Below are positions 1 to 6,355 of a stretch of 7,839 nt of DNA, piece by piece. Numbering within the stretch: position 1 is the stretch's first letter; every line of letters begins with the position of its first letter. The stretch spans positions 1 to 7,839 of the forward strand of contig JABDPH010000496.1 in the NCBI GenBank assembly GCA_013042925.1, written 5' to 3'. Source of the stretch: Eudoraea sp. (GTDB lineage: Bacteria > Bacteroidota > Bacteroidia > Flavobacteriales > Flavobacteriaceae). The notes beneath the pieces were generated by a model. The model worked only from the letters and a program-made list of their open reading frames with translations, searched no databases and was not told where the DNA came from. A program made the translations under genes and the position numbers.

Positions 1-166
1 TGGAGGGGCTTTCTGGGAAGGCGGTGCCAAAACCTTTATTAATAAAGGCACCAATGGCAGGTGGAAAGATCTGCTCTCCGAAGAAGAATCTGTGAAATAC
101 GAAAAAATAGCGAATGAAAAACTTTCACCTGCATGTGCCCATTGGCTAGCCACTGGAGAATATTAA
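1..166 (+). CDS. Sulfotransferase family protein, C-terminal fragment (5' end outside window)
   Basis: Reading from base 2 gives 54 codons ending in TAA at 164-166; the start lies to the left of the window. The fragment holds a block reading [14 protein letters not shown], followed by an acidic helix and a closing [10 protein letters not shown]. This corresponds to the last conserved region of PAPS-dependent sulfotransferases (PF00685), where an (R)KGxxGxWK motif contacts the 3'-phosphate of PAPS. The NGRW form and the CAHWLATG tail recall bacterial aryl- or alcohol-sulfotransferase-like members. Family role: transfer of sulfuryl from PAPS to a hydroxyl group in the cytoplasm. The usual Arg before KG is Asn here, so PAPS contact may differ. 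The substrate cannot be told from this fragment. The next gene starts 67 bp downstream on the same strand and may be co-transcribed. Confidence 0.8.
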   Translation, partial: GGAFWEGGAKTFINKGTNGRWKDLLSEEESVKYEKIANEKLSPACAHWLATGEY

Positions 167-233
167 CGATCATATTTCAACTATTTTATTTTGAAGATTA
201 TACTATAAATCGAATACCAAAAACATAGTAATT

Positions 234-581
234 ATGGGAAACTTACAGCTTACTGCCAGATTTCTAATACATGAAGGTAAAGAAGAAGAATTTAAAAACA
301 TTGCAGTTCAATGCATGAATGTAGTAAAGGAAAAAGAAAAAGATTCAACTTTCCAGTACGACTGGTATTTCAATGAAAGTGGTAATGAGTGTGTGGTAAG
401 GGAAACCTATGCAGATTCTAATGGACTCCTAACTCATATAGGTAATCTTGGGGAGTTGCTAGGCGGGCTTTTACAAATATCTGACTTTCTGCCTGAGATT
501 TACGGCAGTCCTTCAGAAGAACTAATGAATGCCGTTGGAGGGATGAATCCAAAACTATATTCATTCTACCAGGGTATTTAA
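234..581 (+). CDS. ABM-fold (antibiotic biosynthesis monooxygenase-like / YgiN-like) small protein
   Basis: A 115-residue protein starting at ATG 234. It has the layout of the dimeric alpha/beta-barrel ABM family (PF03992): an N-terminal strand (LQLTARFLIHEGKEEEFK, about residues 4-21), a helix with CMNVVKEKEKD, a strand FQYDWYFNESGNECVVRETY (about 40-59), then SNGLLTHIGNL with the family's helix-starting His. Length is normal for a single-domain member. Family members include quinol monooxygenase YgiN and polyketide-ring oxygenases, but many are uncharacterised and the fold alone does not fix a reaction. There is no signal peptide, so it is probably cytoplasmic. It lies between the sulfotransferase fragment and pafA on the same strand; co-transcription with the sulfotransferase is plausible over the 67-bp gap. 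Family call is good; function is unknown. Confidence 0.8.
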   Translation: MGNLQLTARFLIHEGKEEEFKNIAVQCMNVVKEKEKDSTFQYDWYFNESGNECVVRETYADSNGLLTHIGNLGELLGGLLQISDFLPEIYGSPSEELMNAVGGMNPKLYSFYQGI

Positions 582-607
582 AAAATGAACAGTTTATCTA
601 CCCTAAT

Positions 608-641
608 TAATAAATTTTAACATTTTAACTGATTATCTTTG
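608..641 (+). promoter_or_regulatory. Predicted promoter of the pafA-like gene
   Basis: TATCTTTG at 634-641 fits the Bacteroidota housekeeping -7 consensus TAnnTTTG exactly. It places a transcription start near 646-650 and gives a leader of about 50 nt before the ATG at 701. No clean TTG (-33) element is visible. Instead an AT-rich block, TAATAAATTTTAA (608-620), lies 13 bp upstream of the -7 box. The same 13-mer recurs ahead of the bestrophin-like gene. The prediction rests on motif match and position only. Confidence 0.45.
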
Positions 642-700
642 AGAAAAGGATTTCTGGCATTATTTGCCAATTATGTTCAAACTTAAAGATAAACAGTAAT

Positions 701-2371
701 ATGATTAGAGTACTAGCCATTGCCCTTCTGCTTGTTTTAAACGGAAACATTCTGCAAAGTCAGTCGGATAAACCTAAACTGGTTGTTGGGGTCGTAGTAG
801 ATCAGATGAGATTTGATCATCTTTACAAATATCAGGACAGGTTTTCCAACGGTGGATTTAAAAGACTTATAAGAGAAGGATTTAATTATAAAAACACCCA
901 CTACAATTACATTCCAACGGTTACTGCCGCCGGACATGCATCCATATATAGCGGAACAACCCCTGCTATACATGGCATAATAGGGAATACATGGTATCAG
1001 AGAAGTTCAAAACAGACTATTACTAATATTGGAGATACGAACGAACTTATCGTGGGAACAGCTGATGTCAACAGCTATGGTGCTTCTCCAAGAAATCTTC
1101 TTTCAACTACCATCACGGATCAGTTAAGATTGGACTCCAGATTCAGGGCTAAAGTAATCAGTGTTTCTCTAAAAGACCGTGGTGCTATTTTGCCAGGGGG
1201 GTATACAGCTAATGCAGCTTACTGGCATGACTGGAAAGCCAGTCCTGGTTATTTTGTAAGCAGTTCATACTATATGGAGGAGTTGCCTGATTGGGTTAAT
1301 AAGTTTAATAAATTAGAAAAATCTGATTCGTATTTAACCGATTCATGGAGTACACTATACCCAATAGATTCTTATAAGATGAGTGCCCCGGATGACAATA
1401 ATTATGAAAGGGCTATTGCAGGCAAAACCAGTGCTACTTTCCCATATGATTATAAAAGTATGAGGGAGCGTTACAAAGAAATAGGGGCCGAGTTTCAATT
1501 AATTTGGGTTACTCCCACCGGGAATTCCTTATTAACCGATTTTGCCATAGAAGCTATTAAAAGTGAAAATCTGGGAGCAGATGATATTACAGATTTTATT
1601 AATATTAGCTATTCTGTTCCTGATGTTATAGGGCATACATTTGGCCCTCAGTCTGTTGAGTTTGAAGATGTGATATTACGATTGGACAGAGATATTGAAA
1701 ATTTATTAAAGTCATTGGATGCAACTGTTGGTACGGGAAATTACTTATTGTTTTTAACTTCTGATCATGGGTCCGTTCCTGTAGCGTCATATTTGGCTGA
1801 TAACAAGCTACCTGCAGGAATTGTTAACATAAATCAATATCAGGTTGCGCTTCTAAGCCATTTGAACTCTAAATATGGAACAAACCAATGGATTGAAAAT
1901 TTCGAGGGAGAGTCAGTTTATTTAAACCATGATGTTATTAAGCAAAAAAAATTATCCCTAAGTGCTGTACAACGTGAAGTGGCAGATTTTCTTATAACTC
2001 TTGAAGAGTTTACCGGCGCATTAACTGCTTCCGATTTACAATCACAAAGCTATAGTTATGGTATGAACCAAATGCTTCAGAATGGCTATCATGCTAAAAG
2101 ATCGGGAGATGTTCTTTTAATATTTAAACCGGGATATGTGCAGAGCCTGAACCCGAGAACAACAATGCAAAATTATAAAGGTACGACACATGGTACGGGA
2201 TACGCGTACGATACTCACGTTCCTATGTTATGGTTTGGGAAATCTGTACCCAAAGGTAAGTCCCTTAGAAAAGTATCGGTTGTTGATATTGCCCCCAGCA
2301 TAGCACAAATGCTCAACATACCATATCCCAGCGGAACTACAGGGGAGCCATTAATAGAATTATTTGAGTAA
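701..2371 (+). CDS. pafA: PafA-like secreted alkaline phosphatase (type I phosphodiesterase/nucleotide pyrophosphatase superfamily)
   Basis: A 556-residue enzyme that hydrolyses phosphate monoesters in the periplasm or outside the cell using two zinc ions. Residues 1 to about 20 form a signal peptide (hydrophobic core LAIALLLVL, then LQSQS). The active site of the Elizabethkingia PafA enzyme can be followed residue by residue. Asp34 is in VVVDQMR and the nucleophile Thr75 is in PTVTAAGHAS, 41 residues apart as in PafA D38/T79. Asn96 (GNTW) matches N100. Lys158 and Arg160 (SLKDRGA) match K162/R164, the pair that marks PafA monoesterases. Asp308/His312 (VPDVIGH) and Asp355/His356 (TSDHGS) are further zinc ligands, and the last ligand is probably His497 in TTHGTG. 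Length is normal. The ATG at 701 puts the signal peptide at the N-terminus and lies about 50 nt after a predicted promoter. The downstream gene is convergent. Phosphate regulation is possible, but no Pho box was identified. Confidence 0.93.
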   Translation: MIRVLAIALLLVLNGNILQSQSDKPKLVVGVVVDQMRFDHLYKYQDRFSNGGFKRLIREGFNYKNTHYNYIPTVTAAGHASIYSGTTPAIHGIIGNTWYQRSSKQTITNIGDTNELIVGTADVNSYGASPRNLLSTTITDQLRLDSRFRAKVISVSLKDRGAILPGGYTANAAYWHDWKASPGYFVSSSYYMEELPDWVNKFNKLEKSDSYLTDSWSTLYPIDSYKMSAPDDNNYERAIAGKTSATFPYDYKSMRERYKEIGAEFQLIWVTPTGNSLLTDFAIEAIKSENLGADDITDFINISYSVPDVIGHTFGPQSVEFEDVILRLDRDIENLLKSLDATVGTGNYLLFLTSDHGSVPVASYLADNKLPAGIVNINQYQVALLSHLNSKYGTNQWIENFEGESVYLNHDVIKQKKLSLSAVQREVADFLITLEEFTGALTASDLQSQSYSYGMNQMLQNGYHAKRSGDVLLIFKPGYVQSLNPRTTMQNYKGTTHGTGYAYDTHVPMLWFGKSVPKGKSLRKVSVVDIAPSIAQMLNIPYPSGTTGEPLIELFE

Positions 2372-2455
2372 AAATAGGCCTGTTGTAAAAAGATAGAATT
2401 CAGGGGAGCATTTGGAAAGTTCTGAGGTGCACCTAAAAAGAGCTGGATATAGATT

Positions 2456-3517
2456 CTATTTTAGTCTTGCAACCCCTAATATTTCCTTTCTGTATGTGTT
2501 GTCGTTGGCTATAACCTCAAAAAATTCATTAATAAATCTTCTTGCCTTGGAAAATTCCTTTGGATCCTCAAAGCTCGATTCCAAATCATTAATGATTGTC
2601 AACATTTTGCTTTTGTTATTCAGAAACTCTTTTCTTACAGTTTGATATACCTCCGGATTACGCTTAAAACCCCTATATAACCTTTGGGTTACTTCTTCAA
2701 TACTCAACACTTCTCCTTGAACCTGTGATACCACTGCGTAGCTCGCATCTACCAGTCCGGACATATCAAAATCATAAGGCACAGGCAAAATATTACCATC
2801 CACGAATAAAAGCTTTTCATTGTGGCGATAAGCCAAAGAATAATCAGTATTGCCAATCATAAATTGAAAAAAATCATTTCTTACGGAACAAAGATCGTTC
2901 TGCTGCAGGGGATGAACAGATCTTTTAATTTGCTTACCATCACATCTGTCTTTCACTCTGTCAATATCTTCTATAAAAAACCCTTTTACTATAAAATTTT
3001 TTACTTTCTGCCCTTTTTCATCAGTAAAATCAATATTTAATAATCTGGTTTTAAAATGATAAGGAGATACCAGTTCATATAACTTATAAGCTATATATTC
3101 CTTTAAAACTTTATCGTTGTAGTCATTTTGCAGTACGCAGGGAAGTACGAGTTTTAGTTTCTTATTGCCTTCAAATAGCGTTCCGGCTGAAACAGATTTT
3201 TTAATCTTCATCTTCACAGGCGGGAAATAACAATTTTCCCTTCTGTAATTCCCTCTTGCCCTAATTCTTACTTCTAAAGTATTCCAGGATTCGTCACTGG
3301 TCATGTAGCTAATTTCACTGTCAATATATGTACTGTCATTTGTTTCTTTCCTTAAAATTTTGTTGGAATATCGCAGCTTAACAGGTATTGGGTCGTTTTT
3401 GCTAAAGAGCTCTGTGACCTGAATATCCTGGTCCGTAGCAGCTATTTCTTGTGAAAAAGTTGTTTCAGTTATAAAAAGACATATTGAAAGGAATAGAAAG
3501 ATAGCTTGCTTTTTCAC
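2456..3517 (-). CDS. Secreted CotH-like atypical kinase family protein
   Basis: A 353-residue protein whose N-terminus is a signal peptide (KKQAIFLFLSICLFI, likely cut near TTFSQ, residues 19-23). The body resembles the CotH kinase family (PF08757). It has an RxRGNxRR block (86-93) followed by FPPVKMKIKK (98-107), a KEYIAYKLYELVSPY helix (139-153), GFFIED (179-184), then the core: GNTDYS with Asp225, HNEKLL (232-237) and PVPYDFDMSG with Asp249/Asp251. In Bacillus CotH the equivalent GNxD and PWDxDG segments carry the catalytic and metal-binding aspartates, so those residues look intact. Known CotH proteins phosphorylate spore-coat proteins. This organism shows no sign of sporulation, so the target is unknown, and an ATP source outside the cytoplasm is unexplained. 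The gene converges on pafA (84-bp gap) and diverges from the bestrophin-like gene. Family confidence is good; kinase activity is inference. Confidence 0.78.
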   Translation of the reverse strand: MKKQAIFLFLSICLFITETTFSQEIAATDQDIQVTELFSKNDPIPVKLRYSNKILRKETNDSTYIDSEISYMTSDESWNTLEVRIRARGNYRRENCYFPPVKMKIKKSVSAGTLFEGNKKLKLVLPCVLQNDYNDKVLKEYIAYKLYELVSPYHFKTRLLNIDFTDEKGQKVKNFIVKGFFIEDIDRVKDRCDGKQIKRSVHPLQQNDLCSVRNDFFQFMIGNTDYSLAYRHNEKLLFVDGNILPVPYDFDMSGLVDASYAVVSQVQGEVLSIEEVTQRLYRGFKRNPEVYQTVRKEFLNNKSKMLTIINDLESSFEDPKEFSKARRFINEFFEVIANDNTYRKEILGVARLK

Positions 3518-3547
3518 GAGATTGTAGTTAGATTTACTTTCATAAGA

Positions 3548-3580
3548 TAATAAATTTTAAGCTATCGGACGCTACCTTTC
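3548..3580 (+). promoter_or_regulatory. Candidate promoter of the bestrophin-like gene
   Basis: TAATAAATTTTAA at 3548-3560 repeats exactly the block at 608-620. It is followed 12 bp later by TACCTTTC (3573-3580), a one-mismatch version of the Bacteroidota -7 box TAnnTTTG. The arrangement parallels the pafA promoter, where the gap is 13 bp. A start near 3585-3590 would leave only a very short leader before TTG 3609. The call is tentative because AT-rich 13-mers can recur by chance. Confidence 0.3.
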
Positions 3581-3608
3581 CATATTAAATTACAGAACAA
3601 TAATTGTA

Positions 3609-4301
3609 TTGATTATTTCTACTGTTGTTACGTTTGTGGCATTTAGATTTAATCTCAATTTTTACGTAGATCTTACAATGCTAAGTATTGCCATAATATT
3701 TCCCTTGGTTTTTACGATACGAGGTTCCTTCAGACGAAGGGAAAAGGCCCTGCAACATTTAAGTAAATTCAGAAGTGCGCTAAAGACTGTTCATTATTTT
3801 GTTATGAGCAATAAGGAACTTAGCGAGGAGAGTAAAAAAGAGATGACTGATATTTTACTAAATATTAGTGAGCAAACTATGGATCAACTAAAAAACAATG
3901 CCGATAGTACAAAAGATCTGGATGAAATAATTGATAAGGTGCTCAAGTTTATCGTAGCAAACGATCAAACTGTGTCTAAAAATTTAAAAGACAGAACATT
4001 TCGTTTTATGAAAGATCTCCACGAGTCTATAGAAAATTTACACGCCATAAACACCCACAGAACGCCTATTAGCCTTAAGGCTTATTGTCTTGTATTTATC
4101 TATATCTTCCCATTGATATATGCCCCAACCATTATAGATGAAGTTGGATTGGAAAATAATCAGGGAATAACCTATTTTATAGTAATACTAACGGAGTTTA
4201 TACTTATCTCTCTCTATAACATTCAGGATCAATTAGAATTCCCGTTTGATGATATTGGCCTGGATGATATAAACCTTGAAACCTTTAAACTTAACAGATA
4301 G
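3609..4301 (+). CDS. Bestrophin-like (DUF-type) integral membrane protein, start uncertain
   Basis: About 230 residues from a TTG at 3609. Hydrophobic segments lie at about 1-13, 19-37, 155-175 and 187-206, flanking a charged, helical cytoplasmic middle (about 40-150). RRREKAL follows the second membrane segment. After the last one, QLEFPFDDIGLDDINLE (208-224) resembles the acidic segment after the last membrane helix of bestrophins (PF01062; anion channels). The two-plus-two helix layout fits that family, though 230 residues is short against roughly 300 for bacterial bestrophins. No ATG is available: the frame is open back to a stop at 3558-3560, and upstream codons encode GRYLSILNYRTIIVL, which would complete the first membrane helix. 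The true start may be ATT 3603, another rare codon, or the N-terminus may be damaged. It is divergent from the cotH-like gene and convergent with the NIPSNAP gene. Ion transport is inferred from similarity only. Confidence 0.65.
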   Translation: MIISTVVTFVAFRFNLNFYVDLTMLSIAIIFPLVFTIRGSFRRREKALQHLSKFRSALKTVHYFVMSNKELSEESKKEMTDILLNISEQTMDQLKNNADSTKDLDEIIDKVLKFIVANDQTVSKNLKDRTFRFMKDLHESIENLHAINTHRTPISLKAYCLVFIYIFPLIYAPTIIDEVGLENNQGITYFIVILTEFILISLYNIQDQLEFPFDDIGLDDINLETFKLNR

Positions 4302-4358
4302 ACCTGTTAAAAGTCACAAACTTATCCTATTGGCATAACTGAAGATCATGACCAAACA

Positions 4359-4400
4359 AGAAGGTGATTTAAAGTTTTCTATAAGCGCCCTTCTAATTTT
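4359..4400 (+). terminator. Weak candidate terminator between convergent genes
   Basis: AGAAGG (4359-4364) and CCTTCT (4389-4394) can pair across a 24-nt loop and are followed by AATTTT. The stem is short and the loop long, so this is a poor intrinsic terminator. It is listed because it lies in the 97-bp gap where the bestrophin-like and NIPSNAP genes converge. Confidence 0.15.
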
Positions 4401-5142
4401 ATAACTGAGAATAGGACAACGGCTTTAAAAACACCCTGTATATATTTGAAACCGTATTTGCATATTCCGGTAGCTTTACTATTCGTTGCCATTCTGGGTG
4501 GGGGCCAAATTTTGACCAATTAGCATCGCGTTCTGCCATATCCCTGAACGCAAGCAAATAGGTTAGGCAAGGCATTTGCGGACCAGCAATTTTTTCCCCG
4601 AAAAAAACCGAATGCAGGCCTACTTCATCAAAAATGCTAAATTCACTTTCATTAAACATCTTTACTTTGCGTTGAAATGCGTCTTCATTATAGGCCTCAT
4701 AGGTCCGTAATTCAAAAACCATGGACCCCTCTGCTGGTTTAACTAGTTTAGGCAGCCCATCAAATGCTGTGAATAATGAGGTAACATATCTTTCCACAGG
4801 AAAGTCTTCCTGTGAAGTATTGCTATATGCTTCAGACGCCTGCAGAAAAACCTGATCCTCCTGGAGGTTGCCTAATACTTTCTGATAATCAGGTAAATCA
4901 TTATAGGCTATTAATAAATAAATCTTCTTTGGCATGGCGTCGCCAATTTCTTCAAATGCTCCAATATTGTTAATTCCCTGTTTGTTTAAAGCGGGTATCA
5001 AAGCTTTTTCAAAATAGTCATGTAAGACTTTAGCAGATTTTCCAAACTTTAACTCATATTCACGGAATTCATAAATTTCTTTTTGACCGAACCCCAACGT
5101 ACATACTAAGAGAACAATTCCCAATGCTATTTTTTTTATCAT
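4399..5142 (-). CDS. Exported NIPSNAP family protein
   Basis: A 247-residue protein with a cleavable signal peptide (KKIALGIVLLVCTLGFG, residues 3-19). It appears to contain two tandem ferredoxin-like (dimeric alpha/beta-barrel) halves, about 22-125 and 142-245. The second half carries a clear NIPSNAP pattern (PF07978): FELRTYE (143-149), KMFNESEFSIFDEVGLHSVF, FGE, then MPCLTYLLAFRDMAER (190-205), W209 and the HPEW motif (215-218). The first half opens with the parallel YEFREYELKFGK. NIPSNAP proteins lack a settled biochemical role in bacteria, so none is assigned here. It follows the SDR gene by 33 bp on the same strand and is probably its operon partner. The SDR appears cytoplasmic while this protein is exported, so the two may serve one pathway without touching. 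ATG at 5142 is the start that gives a standard signal peptide. Confidence 0.85.
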   Translation of the reverse strand: MIKKIALGIVLLVCTLGFGQKEIYEFREYELKFGKSAKVLHDYFEKALIPALNKQGINNIGAFEEIGDAMPKKIYLLIAYNDLPDYQKVLGNLQEDQVFLQASEAYSNTSQEDFPVERYVTSLFTAFDGLPKLVKPAEGSMVFELRTYEAYNEDAFQRKVKMFNESEFSIFDEVGLHSVFFGEKIAGPQMPCLTYLLAFRDMAERDANWSKFGPHPEWQRIVKLPEYANTVSNIYRVFLKPLSYSQL

Positions 5143-5175
5143 AATTTAATTTTTTAGTTATTGTTAAATTCCATT

Positions 5176-6162
5176 TTATTCAATCATTTTATATGCGCTA
5201 AGTATATTCTCAATCCGTTTGTTTTCCTCCGGGTCTATAATTTTCTTTTGAGGGTTTGCATCAAGCCAATGCAGGGTTCTTTTTATTCCTTCTGCAAAAG
5301 GGATTGTGGCTTTAAAAGCTGGGACAAATGTTTTTATCTTCGTATTGTCAAAAATGACGCTCTCTGCTTTATCGGCGAGTAAGGTGCCGGTATACGATGG
5401 TTCTATTTTGCAAATAAAATCTGAAGCAATATGGATAACCTTTGCCTTGCAACCCAGACTATCCGCGAGGATTTCATAGATCATGTTCCAGCTTAAAATT
5501 TCATCTGAAGTAATATGAAAGGCATGGCCTATAGCCTGCGATAATCCCAATAATCCCACAAAACCAAGTGCAAAATCATCAGAATGTGTCACGGTCCACA
5601 ATGATGTCCCGTCTCCGTGTATAATTATTTCCTTCCCTTTCAGAATTCGATCGGCTGTAGTATATTCCTTAAATCCGCCTATTGCTATGGGAATAACTGT
5701 GTCATAAGTCAATGAAGGCCGCACAATCGTTATTGGAAATTCCTCTTCTCTGTATGCTTTCATTAATCTATCCTCACATTTAATCTTATTGTTGGAGTAA
5801 TCCCATAAACTATTGGATAGCGGTGTAGACTCGGTAATAATCGGATAACGCAATGGTGTCTGATAACAAGATGCAGAACTAATAAAAATATATTGTTTGG
5901 TTTTCCCTTTAAATAGAGCGATATCCCTTTCAATATCCTCTGGTGTAAAGGCAATCCAGTTTACTACAACATCCCAGTTGTGCCCTTCCAATTCTGATAA
6001 ACTAGCCGGATTGTTTATGTCGCCCAGAATAGTTTTTACCCCTTTTATTTCAATTTTATTAATTCCTCTGTTCAGATGGTATAACGCTATCCCCTTTGAA
6101 GCAGCCAATCTGCTCGAAGCGCTGCTAATATTGCCTGTGCCACCAATAAATAATACTTTCAT
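5176..6162 (-). CDS. Extended SDR: NAD(P)-dependent epimerase/dehydratase-like protein
   Basis: A 328-residue Rossmann-fold protein with no signal peptide. The N-terminal nucleotide loop is MKVLFIGGTGNIS, a GxxGxxS form typical of atypical extended SDRs (CSP41/isoflavone-reductase-like) rather than the classical GxxGxxG. LNRG with Arg32 after strand 2 suggests, but does not prove, a preference for NADP(H). LGDINNP (47-53) contains the adenine-binding Asp. The active-site region has FISSASCY (93-100) and Tyr122-SNN-Lys126 (YxxxK), followed by IVRPSLTYD (146-154), so the catalytic machinery looks present. The C-terminal substrate domain includes a W189/T191/H193 stretch (SLWTVTHSDDFA). Substrate is unknown; family members act on nucleotide sugars, steroids, phenolics or RNA. 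It is the first gene of a probable two-gene unit with the NIPSNAP gene and is divergent from the sulfatase. Confidence 0.85.
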   Translation of the reverse strand: MKVLFIGGTGNISSASSRLAASKGIALYHLNRGINKIEIKGVKTILGDINNPASLSELEGHNWDVVVNWIAFTPEDIERDIALFKGKTKQYIFISSASCYQTPLRYPIITESTPLSNSLWDYSNNKIKCEDRLMKAYREEEFPITIVRPSLTYDTVIPIAIGGFKEYTTADRILKGKEIIIHGDGTSLWTVTHSDDFALGFVGLLGLSQAIGHAFHITSDEILSWNMIYEILADSLGCKAKVIHIASDFICKIEPSYTGTLLADKAESVIFDNTKIKTFVPAFKATIPFAEGIKRTLHWLDANPQKKIIDPEENKRIENILSAYKMIE

Positions 6163-6271
6163 AAGCGATTTAATAGGTTACAAAATACTGAATTATTGGG
6201 GATAGTCCATACTAAAGTGCAACATTCCTCATTGCGAGTTTTCTATACAACTTTTTCGAAGGTTCATCAGC

Positions 6272-6296
6272 TAATTATTATTAAAAGGAATAATTA
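6272..6296. repeat. 8-bp inverted repeat, possible operator
   Basis: TAATTATT (6272-6279) and AATAATTA (6289-6296) are perfect inverted copies separated by 9 nt. The element lies in the divergent region between the SDR and sulfatase genes, just upstream of the candidate sulfatase promoter, where a dimeric regulator could sit. It is AT-only, so chance is a serious alternative, and no cognate regulator lies in the window. Confidence 0.3.
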
Positions 6297-6324
6297 ACGT
6301 CTAAATGATAAATCCTTACCTTAG
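6294..6324 (+). promoter_or_regulatory. Weak candidate promoter of the sulfatase gene
   Basis: TACCTTAG at 6317-6324 differs at one base from the Bacteroidota -7 box TAnnTTTG. An imperfect -33 element (TTA at 6294-6296) lies about 20 bp upstream. A start near 6330 would favour ATG 6356 over the in-frame ATG at 6305. Motif evidence only. Confidence 0.2.
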
Positions 6325-6355
6325 GGTACTAAACAAGAACCTGTCACGTCAAATA

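Noticed and set aside
737..973. Leftward open frame of 78 codons inside the phosphatase gene
   Set aside because: It lies entirely antisense to the PafA active-site region, whose reading frame is certain, and its protein has no recognisable domain.
2425..2434. Perfect 10-bp palindrome AGGTGCACCT between pafA and the cotH-like gene
   Set aside because: As a hairpin it leaves only a 3-bp stem with no T-run, so it is not a credible terminator; a single 10-bp palindrome is expected by chance.
2412..3040. Two rightward open frames (2412-2645 and 2822-3040) overlapping the cotH-like gene
   Set aside because: Both are mostly antisense to conserved CotH motifs; their hydrophobic, Phe/Ser-rich products are typical of antisense shadows of Lys/Glu-rich genes.
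4348..4404. An 18-codon frame with ATG between the bestrophin-like and NIPSNAP genes
   Set aside because: Too short to judge, no leader or conservation evidence, and it overlaps the NIPSNAP stop; chance is the simplest explanation.
6181..6188. Possible leftward -7 box for the SDR gene (reverse complement GTATTTTG)
   Set aside because: The spacing is one base short of TAnnTTTG and no -33 element was seen, so it was not listed as a promoter.
5161..6205. Open frames at 5161-5382 and 5897-6205 (rightward) and 5763-5954 (leftward, other frame)
   Set aside because: All overlap the SDR gene, which has clear Rossmann and YxxxK motifs in its own frame; none has a recognisable product.
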